From positions 1-64,000 of the forward strand of contig BPKK01000002.1 of NCBI GenBank assembly GCA_026005095.1: a DNA stretch of 64,000 bases. The letters run 5' to 3'. Positions 1-8,387 of the stretch are shown one piece after another. Origin of the DNA: Silanimonas sp. (lineage in GTDB: Bacteria > Pseudomonadota > Gammaproteobacteria > Xanthomonadales > Xanthomonadaceae). The notes below the pieces were generated by a model. That model was not told where the DNA came from, did not search any database, and saw only the letters and a program-made list of their open reading frames with translations. Made by a program: the position numbers and the translations under genes. Position 1 is the stretch's first letter. Every line of letters begins with the position of its first letter.

Positions 1-13
1 AGCGTCAAACGAA

Positions 14-38
14 GAACGCCCGGCGATGCCGGGCGTTC
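14..38 (-). terminator. Terminator hairpin after the first barrel gene
   Basis: A perfect 11-bp inverted repeat (14-24 with 28-38) encloses a 3-nt loop. It lies 28 nt past the stop of the minus-strand barrel gene and is followed on that strand by a short T-containing stretch, so it probably ends that transcript. Confidence 0.7.
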
Positions 39-65
39 CTCGTTCCATCGAGCGCAAGGAAACGG

Positions 66-611
66 TCAGAAGCTGGCGCGCACACCCACGGTGTAGACCT
101 CCGGGCCGCGGTCGAACTCGACCTCGGTGCTCAGCGCCCAGGTCGGGTTGAACTTGACGAGCAGACCGGCGGTGCCGCTGAAGCCGTTGTCGCTGGTGGG
201 GTTACCGAGCACGCGACCGCTCATGTCGCGGTAGTTGGCCTTGAGCAGACCCTCGACATTGCTGCCGAAGCTGTTGCGCAGGCCGACCGACACGCGGTGG
301 CCATCGACCAGGTCATAGTCGGCGTAGGCGGCCTCGGCGATCAGGTCGAGCGACTTGCCCAGGTTCAGCGCGTAGCCGGCGCCGAGCTCCCAGGTGTCGA
401 GGTCGATGCCGCGGTCGGAGAAGTTGCGGTACTCGCCAAGGCCGTAGAAGCCGGAATCGCCAAAGGCGACCGAGCCGCGCAGACCGAAGCCGTCGGCAGC
501 CCCGTCGATCTTGTTGTAGTTGCCTTCGACGAAGCTGTAACTGCGCTCCGCGGCATTGGCGGCGAGCGGCAGGGTGGCGGCGAGGGCGAGGGCAATCAGG
601 GTCTTCTTCAT
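66..611 (-). CDS. Small outer-membrane beta-barrel protein
   Basis: A 181-residue exported protein of unknown specific role. The start chosen is the ATG followed directly by a signal peptide (MKKTLIALALAATLPLAANA, cut before AERSY); an upstream in-frame extension lacks protein-like sequence. The mature part alternates polar and hydrophobic residues with many Gly and aromatic residues, and ends in Phe as BAM-assembled outer-membrane proteins usually do. It resembles in size and pattern the product of 33257-33874 (both carry an SYxxVEG-type segment after the signal peptide and a GLR..F/W C-terminal strand), so the two look like paralogues. Monocistronic, with its own terminator. Confidence 0.75.
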   Translation of the reverse strand: MKKTLIALALAATLPLAANAAERSYSFVEGNYNKIDGAADGFGLRGSVAFGDSGFYGLGEYRNFSDRGIDLDTWELGAGYALNLGKSLDLIAEAAYADYDLVDGHRVSVGLRNSFGSNVEGLLKANYRDMSGRVLGNPTSDNGFSGTAGLLVKFNPTWALSTEVEFDRGPEVYTVGVRASF

Positions 612-637
612 GGTGTGGTTCTCGTTCTTGTGTAGAG

Positions 638-667
638 CACCACGGGCCAGAGCGCCGTGGTGTTTTT
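638..667. other. Hairpin plus T-run in the barrel gene leader
   Basis: An 8-bp inverted repeat (638-645 with 655-662, 9-nt loop) is followed on the plus strand by TTTTT at 663-667. It looks like a plus-strand terminator, but no plus-strand gene lies upstream. It sits 27-56 nt upstream of the minus-strand barrel start, so in that mRNA it would be a 5' leader hairpin. Confidence 0.5.
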
Positions 668-811
668 CAGAGAACCACCGCGTGGCAGGGCGAACAACCC
701 AATGAAAAATGAACATTCAGGCCCACGTCGGATTGGGAGGGCGTTGCTGCACTTGTGTTCTGGCGATGCGCCCCCAGCCGCGTGCGACATTGCACTGAGA
801 AGCGGCGAGGC

Positions 812-1282
812 CTATTCGCCCGCACTCCCCGGATAGCCGAACTGCCGCCAGGCTTCGAACACCGCCACCGCCACCGCGTTGGAGAGGTTCAGGCTGCGCT
901 GCCCGGGCCGCATCGGCAGCACGATGCGCTGCGAGACGGCGAAGCGCGCCAGCACCTCCGGCGGCAGCCCGGAAGTCTCGCGGCCGAACAGCAGCACGTC
1001 GCCGGGCCGGTAGGTCACGCGGTCGAAACGGGTGCCTGCTCCGGTTTCCACCACCCACCAGCGGGCGCCGGGAAGTGCGGCTAGGCAGGCATCGAGGCTC
1101 TCGTGCACCCGGAGCTCGGCGTATTCGTGGTAATCGAGGCCGGCCCGCCGCAGCCGGGCATCGTCGATCTCGAAACCGAGCGGGCGAACGAGGTGCAGGG
1201 TGGCGCCGGTATTGGCGCAGAGCCGGATCGCGTTGCCGGTGTTGGGCGGGATCTCGGGCTGGTAGAGGACGACGTGCAGCAT
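812..1282 (-). CDS. trmL: tRNA (cytidine(34)-2'-O)-methyltransferase TrmL
   Basis: SPOUT-class (SpoU/TrmH family) enzyme that uses SAM to 2'-O-methylate the wobble base of certain tRNA-Leu isoacceptors. The 156-residue protein has the near-diagnostic N-terminus MLHVVLYQPEIPPNTGN, followed by IRLCANTG, RRAGLDYHE, the LLFGRETSGLP knot motif and the C-terminal RSLNLSNAVAV motif, all typical of TrmL/YibK, and the length matches the family (about 157). The ATG at 1282 is preferred; an in-frame TTG at 1291 would overlap the preceding stop. Last gene of a tight minus-strand group with the two genes upstream (gap 5 nt). Confidence 0.95.
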   Translation of the reverse strand: MLHVVLYQPEIPPNTGNAIRLCANTGATLHLVRPLGFEIDDARLRRAGLDYHEYAELRVHESLDACLAALPGARWWVVETGAGTRFDRVTYRPGDVLLFGRETSGLPPEVLARFAVSQRIVLPMRPGQRSLNLSNAVAVAVFEAWRQFGYPGSAGE

Positions 1283-1287
1283 CCCCT

Positions 1288-2073
1288 TCAACCCTGCACC
1301 CGGCAGGGCTTCAGTGGCTCGGCGGCGAGCCGCTCCCAGGCGCCGGGCTCGGCGGCGCGCGGTGCCTGCGGGAACTCGATACGCACCTTGAGCGGCCGCA
1401 AGCCGGCGTCATCGCGCAGGTTCGACAGGCCCTCGAAGCGCAGCAGGCGGCGGTCGGCCTCGGCATACACCACGTCGATGTGCGGGGCGAACCAGCCGAG
1501 CAGGCCGCCCAGGCGCAGGCGGAAGCGGCGCGCGGCGCCACCCGCCGCGGTATCGCCCGGCACCTCGGCGACGCGGAAGCCGAAGCTGTCGAGCCGCGAG
1601 GGCACGAGAAAGCGCATCGGCACGCTCTCGCCGCCGGCCAGCCGCGGCCAGGCGGCACGCACCCACTGGTCGAAGCCGGCATCGGCCACCAGTTCCCCCG
1701 GGGGCAGCGGCGCCTCGCGCTTCTCCGCCTGCGGGCGCACCACGAACACCGATGCCGCACCGCCGTCGCGGCGCAGGCCCTCGCGGTAGCCGCTGCGCGC
1801 GTCCACGAACTGGAAAGCCGGGGCACTGGCCGAGCCGCGGTAATCCACCTGCTTGCGGGCGAAGGCCGTGCCATCGGTGCAGCGGTAGAGCACCAGGCGT
1901 TCTTCCAGCCGGCCCGCGCCATTGCGCCTGAGCAGGTGCTGTTCCTCGTAAAGCGGGCGGCCGCTGTCCAGATCGACGGCAAAGCCCCGATCCTCCTTCA
2001 GCTGTGCGCCCTGGGCGGAAGGCAGCAGGAACAGTGCGGCCAGCGCCGCCGGCAGGCGGCAACGCTTCACCAT
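1288..2073 (-). CDS. Exported protein of unknown function
   Basis: 261 residues with a clear signal peptide (ending near LPSAQG|AQ). I do not recognise a family. The mature part is mixed alpha/beta-like and well conserved in codon use, with two Cys (RCTDGT near the N-terminal third, and KPCRVQG at the C-terminus) that could form a disulphide in the periplasm. It overlaps the end of the SDR gene by 7 nt and ends 5 nt before trmL, so the three are probably co-transcribed, although the functions do not obviously connect. Confidence 0.8.
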   Translation of the reverse strand: MVKRCRLPAALAALFLLPSAQGAQLKEDRGFAVDLDSGRPLYEEQHLLRRNGAGRLEERLVLYRCTDGTAFARKQVDYRGSASAPAFQFVDARSGYREGLRRDGGAASVFVVRPQAEKREAPLPPGELVADAGFDQWVRAAWPRLAGGESVPMRFLVPSRLDSFGFRVAEVPGDTAAGGAARRFRLRLGGLLGWFAPHIDVVYAEADRRLLRFEGLSNLRDDAGLRPLKVRIEFPQAPRAAEPGAWERLAAEPLKPCRVQG

Positions 2074-2777
2074 GGCAGGGGCTCGCCGCGGTAGTCGAGA
2101 AAGGGCGCGCGGGCGCCGGCCGGCAGGGCGTCGATCACCTTCAGCATGCCGGCCACCGCCTCGGGGGCCTCGAGCGGCGCGGCAGGACCGCCCATGTCGG
2201 TGCGCACCCAGCCCGGATGCAGCAGCACGCTGCGCACGCCGCGCTCGCCGAGCGGCACGGCAGCAAGCTTCGCCGCCATGTTCAGGGCGGCCTTCGAGAC
2301 CGCGTAGCTCGGGGTGTAGAAGGCCTCGGTGCGGGCGATGGAACCGAGCTGCGAGCTCAGCCAGGCCACGCAGGGCGAACTCCCGCGCTCGAGCAGGGGC
2401 AGGGCCGCCTCGACGAGCAGCAGCGGGGCGAGGGCATTGGTCTCGAAGCTCTGGCGGAAGGCATTGGCCTCGAGGCTGCCGAAGCGCTCCCCCGAGACCA
2501 GCATGCCGGCATTGTTCAGCAGCAGGTCGAGACGCCCCCAGAGCGCCTCCACCTCACGCAGCAGCTCGGCACGTGAGCGGGCCTCGGTGAGCTCCAGCGG
2601 CAGCACGTGCAGGTGACCCGGGTACTCGGCGGCAAGGCGGGTGAGCGCCGGATGCCCGGCCGGCCGGCGGCAGGCGGCCACGACCCGCTCGCCGCGGGCC
2701 AGCAGCTGGCGGGTGAACTCGAGGCCGAGGCCGCGCGAGGCACCGGTGACGAGGCAGTGGCGAGGGCGGGTTTCCAT
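2067..2777 (-). CDS. Short-chain dehydrogenase/reductase (SDR)
   Basis: 236-residue classical SDR; NAD(P)-dependent oxidoreductase with unknown substrate. Visible: the Rossmann motif TGASRGLG (residues about 11-18), with an Arg-rich ACRRP segment after beta-2 suggesting NADP(H) preference; NNAG at about 91; a catalytic Ser in WLSSQLG; and YAVSK with the active-site Tyr and Lys; then PGWVRTDMGG. It heads the minus-strand group that continues into the exported unknown and trmL, and is divergent from the M16 peptidase gene, leaving a 120-nt shared promoter region. Confidence 0.9.
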   Translation of the reverse strand: METRPRHCLVTGASRGLGLEFTRQLLARGERVVAACRRPAGHPALTRLAAEYPGHLHVLPLELTEARSRAELLREVEALWGRLDLLLNNAGMLVSGERFGSLEANAFRQSFETNALAPLLLVEAALPLLERGSSPCVAWLSSQLGSIARTEAFYTPSYAVSKAALNMAAKLAAVPLGERGVRSVLLHPGWVRTDMGGPAAPLEAPEAVAGMLKVIDALPAGARAPFLDYRGEPLPW

Positions 2778-2860
2778 GTGCGCAGCATGGCGCGAAGCCG
2801 GGTGGCGTGCACGTCAAGGCCCATGCCCTCCGGCACGGGGCCGGCATGGCCGGGGCGGGC

Positions 2861-2866
2861 TAAGCT
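2861..2866 (+). promoter_or_regulatory. Candidate -10 box of the M16 peptidase gene
   Basis: TAAGCT within GGGCTAAGCTC, about 32 nt upstream of the ATG at 2898. The -35 is not clear, which is usual for GC-rich promoters. Confidence 0.35.
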
Positions 2867-2897
2867 CGGGGCTTTCCCACCCCCCAGGACCCCAGCC

Positions 2898-5771
2898 ATG
2901 CCGATGCTGCGCCCGCTGACCCTCGCCCTTGCCCTCGCCCTGCCAGGCCTTGCCCTTCTCCCGGCCCAGGCCGCCCAGGCCGGTGCCCCGGCCGCGGCGA
3001 AGGTCCACATTCCCTACGAGACCTTCACCCTGCCCAACGGCCTACGGGTAGTGGTGCACACCGACCGCAAGGCACCGATCGTGGCGGTGAACGTCTGGTA
3101 CCACGTCGGCAGCAAGGACGAGGAGCCGGGCCGCACCGGCTTCGCCCACCTGTTCGAGCATCTGATGTTCCAGGGCTCGGAGAACTATCCCGACGAATAC
3201 TTCGGGCCCTTCGAGAAGGTGGGCGCCACCGACATGAACGGCACCACCAACAGCGACCGTACCAACTACTTCCAGAACGTGCCCACCACCGCGCTCGACC
3301 TCGCGCTGTGGATGGAATCCGACCGCATGGGCCATTTCGCCGGCGCCATCTCGCAGGCGCTGCTCGACGAGCAGCGCGGCGTGGTGCAGAACGAGAAGCG
3401 CCAGGGTGAGAACCAGCCCTATGGCCGGGTGTGGACGGTGCTGGCGGAGAAGGGCTACCCCGAGGGCCATCCCTACAGCTGGAACACCATCGGCTCGATG
3501 GCCGACCTCAACGCCGCCTCGATCGAGGACGTGAAGCGCTGGTTCGCCACCTGGTACGGCCCGAACAATGCCGTACTGGTACTGGCCGGCGACATCGACC
3601 TGGCCACTGCGAAGGAGAAGGTGACGAAGTACTTCGGCCATATCCCGGCCGGCCCGACCATGGCCCAGCCGGCGGTCGACATCGCCCGCCGCAGCGAGTC
3701 GATCCGCCACGAGATGACCGACCGGGTACCGCAGGCACGCTTCATCCGCACCTGGAACGTGCCCGGCCACGGCAGCCCCGAGGTCAGCGACCTTGGCCTG
3801 CTGGCCCAGGTGCTGGCCGGCAGCCGCGGCTCGCGCCTCGACCGCCGCCTGGTGTTCGGCGAGCGGCTGGCCGACCGGGTGAGCGCCTATGCCTATGGCC
3901 GCCAGCTCGGCGGCATGTTCGGCGTGCAGGTGGACATCAAGCCGGGCGTCGATCCGGCCCGGGTCGAAGCCATCGTCGAGGAGGAGATGGAAAAGCTGCT
4001 GGCCGAGGGCCCGAGCGCGGCCGAGCTGGAGCGGGCCCGCACCGTGTTCGAGGCCGGCTTCATCCGCGGCATCGAGCGCATCGGCGGCTTTGGCGGCAAG
4101 GCCGACGTGCTGGCCGAATGCATGGTATTCAGCGGCAACCCGGGCTGCTATCGCGAGGAACTGGCCCAGCTCGCCTCGGCCACCCCGGAGCGGGTGCGCG
4201 ACACCGGACGCGAGTGGCTCTCGAAGGGGGACTTCACCCTGCTCGTGACCCCGGGCGACCGCCCGGCAGTGGTGCCCGACCGCAGCACCGCACGCGCGGA
4301 CTACGTCTCGCCGCCGATCCCGAAGGTGGATCCGAAGTACCGCACCACCCGCAGCACGGTGGACCGCAGCAAGGGCCCGCCGATGCCCGACCGCTTCCCC
4401 GAGCTCGACTTCCCCGCCCTGCAGCGCGCCACCCTCTCCAACGGCCTGCCGGTGGTACTGGCCGAGCGCCGCGGCCTGCCGGTGGTGCAGTTCAGCATGC
4501 TGTTCCCGGGCGGTTATGCGGCTGACCAAGGCCGGCCGCTCGGCACCTCGAGCTTCACCATGGGCATGCTCGACGAAGGCGCCGGCGAGCTCGATGCCCT
4601 GGCCTTCGGCGAGCGCGCCGAGGCCCTGGGCGCGCAGATCGGCAGCAGCGCCTCGCTGGACGATGCCAGCGTCTTCCTTTCCGCGCTCGGCTCGAAGCTC
4701 GACGAGTCGCTGGCGCTGTACGCCGACATGATCCGCCGCCCGCGCTTCGCCGCCGAGGACATCGAGCGAGTGCGCGCCCAGTGGCTCTCCTCGATCCAGC
4801 AGGAGAAAGCCCGCCCGAACAGCCTCGCCAACCGGCTGCTGCCGCCGCTGATGTACGGCGAGGGCCACCCCTACGCCATCCCCTTCTCCGGCACCGGCAC
4901 CGAGGACTCGATCGCCCGCCTCACGGCCGAGCATCTCAAGGCCTTCCATGCCGACTTCATCCGCCCGGACAACGCCACCCTCGTCATCGTCGGCGACACC
5001 AGCCTCACCGAGATCCTGCCGCTGCTGGAGAAGCACTTCGGTGACTGGAAGGCCCCGGCCACCCCGGTGCCACGGCCGGCAGTGACCGAGGTGGCGCTGC
5101 CGCGAAAGCCGCGGGTGTTCCTGGTCGATCAGCCCGGCGCCATCCAGGCCACCATCCTCGCCGGCCAGCTCGCACCCTCGAGCCGAGACCCCGGCGCAAT
5201 CGAGTTCGACATCGCCAACGGCGTGCTCGGCGGCGAGTTCAGCTCGCGACTCAACATGAACCTGCGCGAGAACAAGAACTGGGCCTACGGCGCCTACAGC
5301 TTCACCGCCGGCGCCAAGGGCCAGCGGCCATGGATCGCCTTCGCCCCGGTGCAGATCGACAAGACCGCCGAGGCCCTCCGGGAGATGCAGCGTGAGATCG
5401 CCGCCTATGCCCGCGGCGAGGCTCCGGCCACGGCCGAGGAGGTGGCGAAGATCCAGGCCAGCGAGATTCGCAGCCTGCCGGGCTCTTTCGAGACCGCCAA
5501 TGCGGTGCTCGGCCAGATCGCCAGCATGGTGCGCTACGAGCGCCCGGACGATTGGGTGCAGGTGCGTCGTGATCGCATCGAAGCGCTCGATCCGGCGGTG
5601 GTGAACCGCGCCGCCCGCACCCTCGACCCCGATGCCCTGACCTGGGTGGTGGTGGGCGATCTTGCCAAGATCGAGCAGGCGATCCGCGCGCTCGATCTTG
5701 GCGAGGTGGCCATTCTCGACAGCGACGGCAAGCCCGTGGCCCCCGCCGCCGGGACCACGGCCGCCCGCTGA
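2898..5771 (+). CDS. Two-domain M16 zinc metallopeptidase
   Basis: 957-residue insulinase/pitrilysin-family protease, probably periplasmic. The start chosen is the ATG with a signal peptide right after it (hydrophobic run to about residue 26, AQA|AQAGA). The N-terminal M16 domain has the inverted zinc motif HLFEH (84-88) and the third ligand in NEKR (Glu166, 77 residues after His88), so it should be active. The C-terminal half repeats the M16 fold (TLSNGLPVVLAERRGLP, about residue 510 on) but lacks HxxEH, as in the non-catalytic half of such proteins. Substrates are probably unfolded peptides. Single gene, followed by a strong hairpin. Confidence 0.93.
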   Translation: MPMLRPLTLALALALPGLALLPAQAAQAGAPAAAKVHIPYETFTLPNGLRVVVHTDRKAPIVAVNVWYHVGSKDEEPGRTGFAHLFEHLMFQGSENYPDEYFGPFEKVGATDMNGTTNSDRTNYFQNVPTTALDLALWMESDRMGHFAGAISQALLDEQRGVVQNEKRQGENQPYGRVWTVLAEKGYPEGHPYSWNTIGSMADLNAASIEDVKRWFATWYGPNNAVLVLAGDIDLATAKEKVTKYFGHIPAGPTMAQPAVDIARRSESIRHEMTDRVPQARFIRTWNVPGHGSPEVSDLGLLAQVLAGSRGSRLDRRLVFGERLADRVSAYAYGRQLGGMFGVQVDIKPGVDPARVEAIVEEEMEKLLAEGPSAAELERARTVFEAGFIRGIERIGGFGGKADVLAECMVFSGNPGCYREELAQLASATPERVRDTGREWLSKGDFTLLVTPGDRPAVVPDRSTARADYVSPPIPKVDPKYRTTRSTVDRSKGPPMPDRFPELDFPALQRATLSNGLPVVLAERRGLPVVQFSMLFPGGYAADQGRPLGTSSFTMGMLDEGAGELDALAFGERAEALGAQIGSSASLDDASVFLSALGSKLDESLALYADMIRRPRFAAEDIERVRAQWLSSIQQEKARPNSLANRLLPPLMYGEGHPYAIPFSGTGTEDSIARLTAEHLKAFHADFIRPDNATLVIVGDTSLTEILPLLEKHFGDWKAPATPVPRPAVTEVALPRKPRVFLVDQPGAIQATILAGQLAPSSRDPGAIEFDIANGVLGGEFSSRLNMNLRENKNWAYGAYSFTAGAKGQRPWIAFAPVQIDKTAEALREMQREIAAYARGEAPATAEEVAKIQASEIRSLPGSFETANAVLGQIASMVRYERPDDWVQVRRDRIEALDPAVVNRAARTLDPDALTWVVVGDLAKIEQAIRALDLGEVAILDSDGKPVAPAAGTTAAR

Positions 5772-5779
5772 AGCGCCCG

Positions 5780-5806
5780 CCCGGCGGCCCCGGTAGGGCC
5801 GCCGGG
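5780..5806 (+). terminator. Terminator after the M16 peptidase gene
   Basis: A perfect 11-bp stem (5780-5790 with 5796-5806), 5-nt loop, 8 nt after the stop codon, followed by TCATTCC. GC-rich stem with a weak T-tract. Confidence 0.65.
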
Positions 5807-5866
5807 TCATTCCGCATTTACCGAACGCCCGGCATGATCTGCGCGCTCGCGTCTCCGGAGAACGCC

Positions 5867-6283
5867 ATGCCCCGCCCCGCCCTGCTCGCCCTGCCCCTGC
5901 TCGCTGGCTTCGGCCTCTTCGGCGCCGGCTGCACCTTCGTGCCGATCCAGCCCGGCGGCGAGGCCGTGCGCGTGGCTGCCGCCGGCACGCCGCTCTCCTG
6001 CGAGCGGCGCGGCGAGATCGCCGTCTCGGTGAAGGACCGCGTGGGGCCGATCAGCCGCAGCGAGCTCAAGGTGCGCGACGAGCTCGAGGTGCTGGCCCGC
6101 AACGAGGCCCCGGGCCTGGGCGCCGACACCGTGCAACCGCTCGGCGAGCCGCGCGACGGCGAGCAGCGCTTCGCCGCCTACCGCTGCGGCGGCGCCGTGG
6201 TCACCGCCCCCGCCACCACCCGCCCCCGGGTCGAGGCCCTGCCCGAGGGCGAGGCGGAAGTGGTGCCGCTGCGCGAGGATTGA
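5867..6283 (+). CDS. DUF4156-type lipoprotein
   Basis: 138-residue predicted lipoprotein: a short hydrophobic signal ends in a lipobox-like LFGAGC, with the acylated Cys at residue 19. The body has the DUF4156 pattern: a Cys in SCERRGEIAVSV, a helix with GADTV, and a C-terminal Cys in AAYRCGG. The two body Cys may form a disulphide. DUF4156 members are small envelope lipoproteins of unknown function. The ATG at 5867 is chosen because GGAG (5857-5860) lies 6 nt upstream; an earlier in-frame ATG would bury the signal. Confidence 0.8.
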   Translation: MPRPALLALPLLAGFGLFGAGCTFVPIQPGGEAVRVAAAGTPLSCERRGEIAVSVKDRVGPISRSELKVRDELEVLARNEAPGLGADTVQPLGEPRDGEQRFAAYRCGGAVVTAPATTRPRVEALPEGEAEVVPLRED

Positions 6284-6326
6284 GGGCGTGTGAAGGCCGT
6301 TCCCGGCGCGGCGGCCGGCCCTGCGG

Positions 6327-6332
6327 TACACT
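6327..6332 (+). promoter_or_regulatory. Candidate -10 box of oleA
   Basis: TACACT, 30 nt upstream of the oleA start, in the gap after the DUF4156 gene. No convincing -35. Confidence 0.4.
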
Positions 6333-6362
6333 CCTGGGTTCGGTTCCCCTCGGGTCACGCCC

Positions 6363-7379
6363 ATGCTGTTCCAGCACGTCTCCATCGCCGGCCTCGCCCA
6401 TCTCGACGCGCCGCACACGCTCTCGTCGGAGGAAATCAACCGCCGGCTGAAGCCCACGCTCGACCGCCTCGGCATCAAGACCGACGTGCTGCGCGAGGTA
6501 GCCGGCATCGGCGCTCGCCGTCTGTGGGACAAAGACATGCCGCTCGCCGACGCGGCCACCGAAGTGGCGCGCAAGGCGATCGCCGAGGCCGGTATCGAAC
6601 CGGGCAAGATCGGCATCCTGATCAACACCTCGGTCTCGCGCGATTTCCTCGAGCCCTCGGTGGCCAGCATCGTCAGCGGCCAGCTCGGCCTGCCCGACAC
6701 CTGCCAGAACTTCGACGTGGCCAATGCCTGTCTCGCCTTCATCAACGGCATGGACATCGCCGGCCGGATGATCGAGCGCGGCGAGGTGGACTACGCGCTG
6801 ATCGTCAATGCCGAGAACGCCAACGTGGTCTACGAGAAGACCATCGAGCGGCTCAACCGCGAGGGCATCACCCACGAGGAGTTCCGCAACGAGTTCGCCA
6901 GCCTCACCCTGGGCTGCGGTGCCGCTGCCATGGTGCTGGCCCGCCGCGAGCTGGTGCCCGATGCGCCGCAGTACAAGGGCGGCGTGACCCGCGCCGCCAC
7001 GCAGTGGTCGCATCTCTGCCGCGGCAACCTCGACCGCATGGTCACCGACACCAAGCTGCTGCTGATCGAGGGCATCAAGCTGGCCCAGCTCACCTTCGCC
7101 GCCGCCCGGCAGGCGCTCGGCTGGGCAGTGGAGGAGCTAGACGAGTTCGTCATCCACCAGATCTCGCGCGCCCACACCGAAGCCTTCCTCAAGACCTTCG
7201 GCATCGACCCGAAGAAGGTGCTCACCATCTTCCACGAGCACGGCAACATCGGCCCGGCCTCGGTGCCGATCGTGCTGTCCAAGCTCAAGGAAATGGGCCG
7301 TCTGAAGAAGGGCAAGCGCATCGCCCTGCTCGGCATCGGCTCAGGCCTGAATTGCTCGATGGCGGAAGTGGTCTGGTAA
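6363..7379 (+). CDS. oleA: OleA, acyl-CoA head-to-head condensing enzyme
   Basis: 338-residue thiolase-superfamily (KAS III-like) enzyme that joins two fatty acyl-CoA molecules to a 2-alkyl-3-ketoacid, the first step of long-chain olefin synthesis. Catalytic Cys123 lies in FDVANACLAF, His265 in VIHQIS and Asn295 in HGNIGPAS. Glu97 (FLEPS) sits 26 residues before the Cys, the spacing of the Glu/Cys pair of Xanthomonas campestris OleA; that Glu sets OleA apart from ordinary FabH. The neighbours oleB, oleC and oleD confirm the call. A hairpin after oleA suggests it is at least partly transcribed separately. Confidence 0.96.
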   Translation: MLFQHVSIAGLAHLDAPHTLSSEEINRRLKPTLDRLGIKTDVLREVAGIGARRLWDKDMPLADAATEVARKAIAEAGIEPGKIGILINTSVSRDFLEPSVASIVSGQLGLPDTCQNFDVANACLAFINGMDIAGRMIERGEVDYALIVNAENANVVYEKTIERLNREGITHEEFRNEFASLTLGCGAAAMVLARRELVPDAPQYKGGVTRAATQWSHLCRGNLDRMVTDTKLLLIEGIKLAQLTFAAARQALGWAVEELDEFVIHQISRAHTEAFLKTFGIDPKKVLTIFHEHGNIGPASVPIVLSKLKEMGRLKKGKRIALLGIGSGLNCSMAEVVW

Positions 7380-7405
7380 GGCCCCGCGCGAGACGATGCG
7401 AAACG

Positions 7406-7432
7406 AGGGCCGGGTAACCGGCCCTTGCTTTT
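7406..7432 (+). terminator. Terminator-like hairpin between oleA and oleB
   Basis: An 8-bp perfect stem (7406-7413 with 7418-7425), GTAA loop, followed by TGCTTTT. It could terminate most oleA transcripts or attenuate read-through into oleBCD. Confidence 0.65.
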
Positions 7433-7474
7433 GAGATGGCCGGCAGCCCCCGGCCCGCCCTGCAAGGATCCATG

Positions 7475-8377
7475 ATGGCGCCCGCGCCCGACACGCTGCC
7501 CGATTACCCCTTCGTCCCCCGGCGCTTCGACCGCGGCGCCGGCATCGCCATGAGCTACCTCGACGAAGGCCCGCGCGAGGGCGAGGTGGTACTGATGCTG
7601 CATGGCAATCCCTCGTGGAGCTTCTACTGGCGCCACTTGGTGAAAGGCCTGTGCGACCGCTACCGCTGCATCGTGCCCGACCATGTGGGCATGGGCCTCT
7701 CGGACAAGCCCGGCGACGAGCTCTACCGTTACACCCTGCAGTCGCGCATCGAGGATGTGGAGAAGCTGCTCGCCCACCTCGACATCGATGGCCCGGTGAC
7801 GCTGGCGGTGCACGACTGGGGCGGCATGATCGGCTTCGGCTGGGCGCTGAAGCGCCGCGAGCGGGTACGGCGACTCGTCATCACCAATACCGCCGCCTTC
7901 CCGCTGCCGAAAGACAAGCCCCTGCCCTGGCAGCTGCAGCTCGGCCGCAACTACAGCATCGGTGCCCTGCTGATCCGCGGCTTCAATGCCTTCGCCGCCG
8001 GCACCATCGATCTTTGCGTGGCGAACAAGGTTCCGCCCGCCGTGCGGGCCGCCTATCTGGCGCCCTACGACTCATGGAAGAACCGCATCGGTACCCTGCG
8101 CTTCGTGCAGGACATCCCGCTCTCGCCGAAGGACCGGGCCTGGGCCTTCGTCGAGGAATCGGCGCGGGTACTGCCCGAATACGCCGACCGCCCGGCCTTC
8201 ATCGGCTGGGGCCTGCAGGACTTCGTGTTCGACAAGCATTTCCTCGACGGCTTCACCCGCGCGCTGCCGCAGGCCGAGGTGATGGCCTTCGAGGACGCCC
8301 ACCACTATGTGCTGGAGGACAAGCACGCGGTGCTGGTGCCGGCGATCCGCCGCTTCCTCGACGCGAACCCGCTGTGA
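7475..8377 (+). CDS. oleB: OleB, beta-lactone decarboxylase
   Basis: 300-residue alpha/beta hydrolase of the haloalkane dehalogenase-like branch. In the ole pathway it decarboxylates the beta-lactone made by OleC to a cis-olefin. Visible: HGNPSW (43-48, oxyanion region), nucleophile Asp114 in VHDWGG, acid Asp249 in GLQDFVF and His277 in AHHYVLED. The Asp nucleophile is the OleB/dehalogenase hallmark. ATGs at 7472 and 7475 both fit; 7475 is better spaced from AAGGA (7464-7468). Stops 10 nt before oleC. Confidence 0.94.
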   Translation: MAPAPDTLPDYPFVPRRFDRGAGIAMSYLDEGPREGEVVLMLHGNPSWSFYWRHLVKGLCDRYRCIVPDHVGMGLSDKPGDELYRYTLQSRIEDVEKLLAHLDIDGPVTLAVHDWGGMIGFGWALKRRERVRRLVITNTAAFPLPKDKPLPWQLQLGRNYSIGALLIRGFNAFAAGTIDLCVANKVPPAVRAAYLAPYDSWKNRIGTLRFVQDIPLSPKDRAWAFVEESARVLPEYADRPAFIGWGLQDFVFDKHFLDGFTRALPQAEVMAFEDAHHYVLEDKHAVLVPAIRRFLDANPL

Positions 8378-8387
8378 CCCCGCGGCG

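Noticed and set aside
3042-5810. Very long antisense open frame (922 codons) opposite the M16 peptidase
   Set aside because: Shadow of GC-rich coding sequence; the translation is His/Gly/Ala-rich with no domain, and the plus-strand protein has clear motifs.
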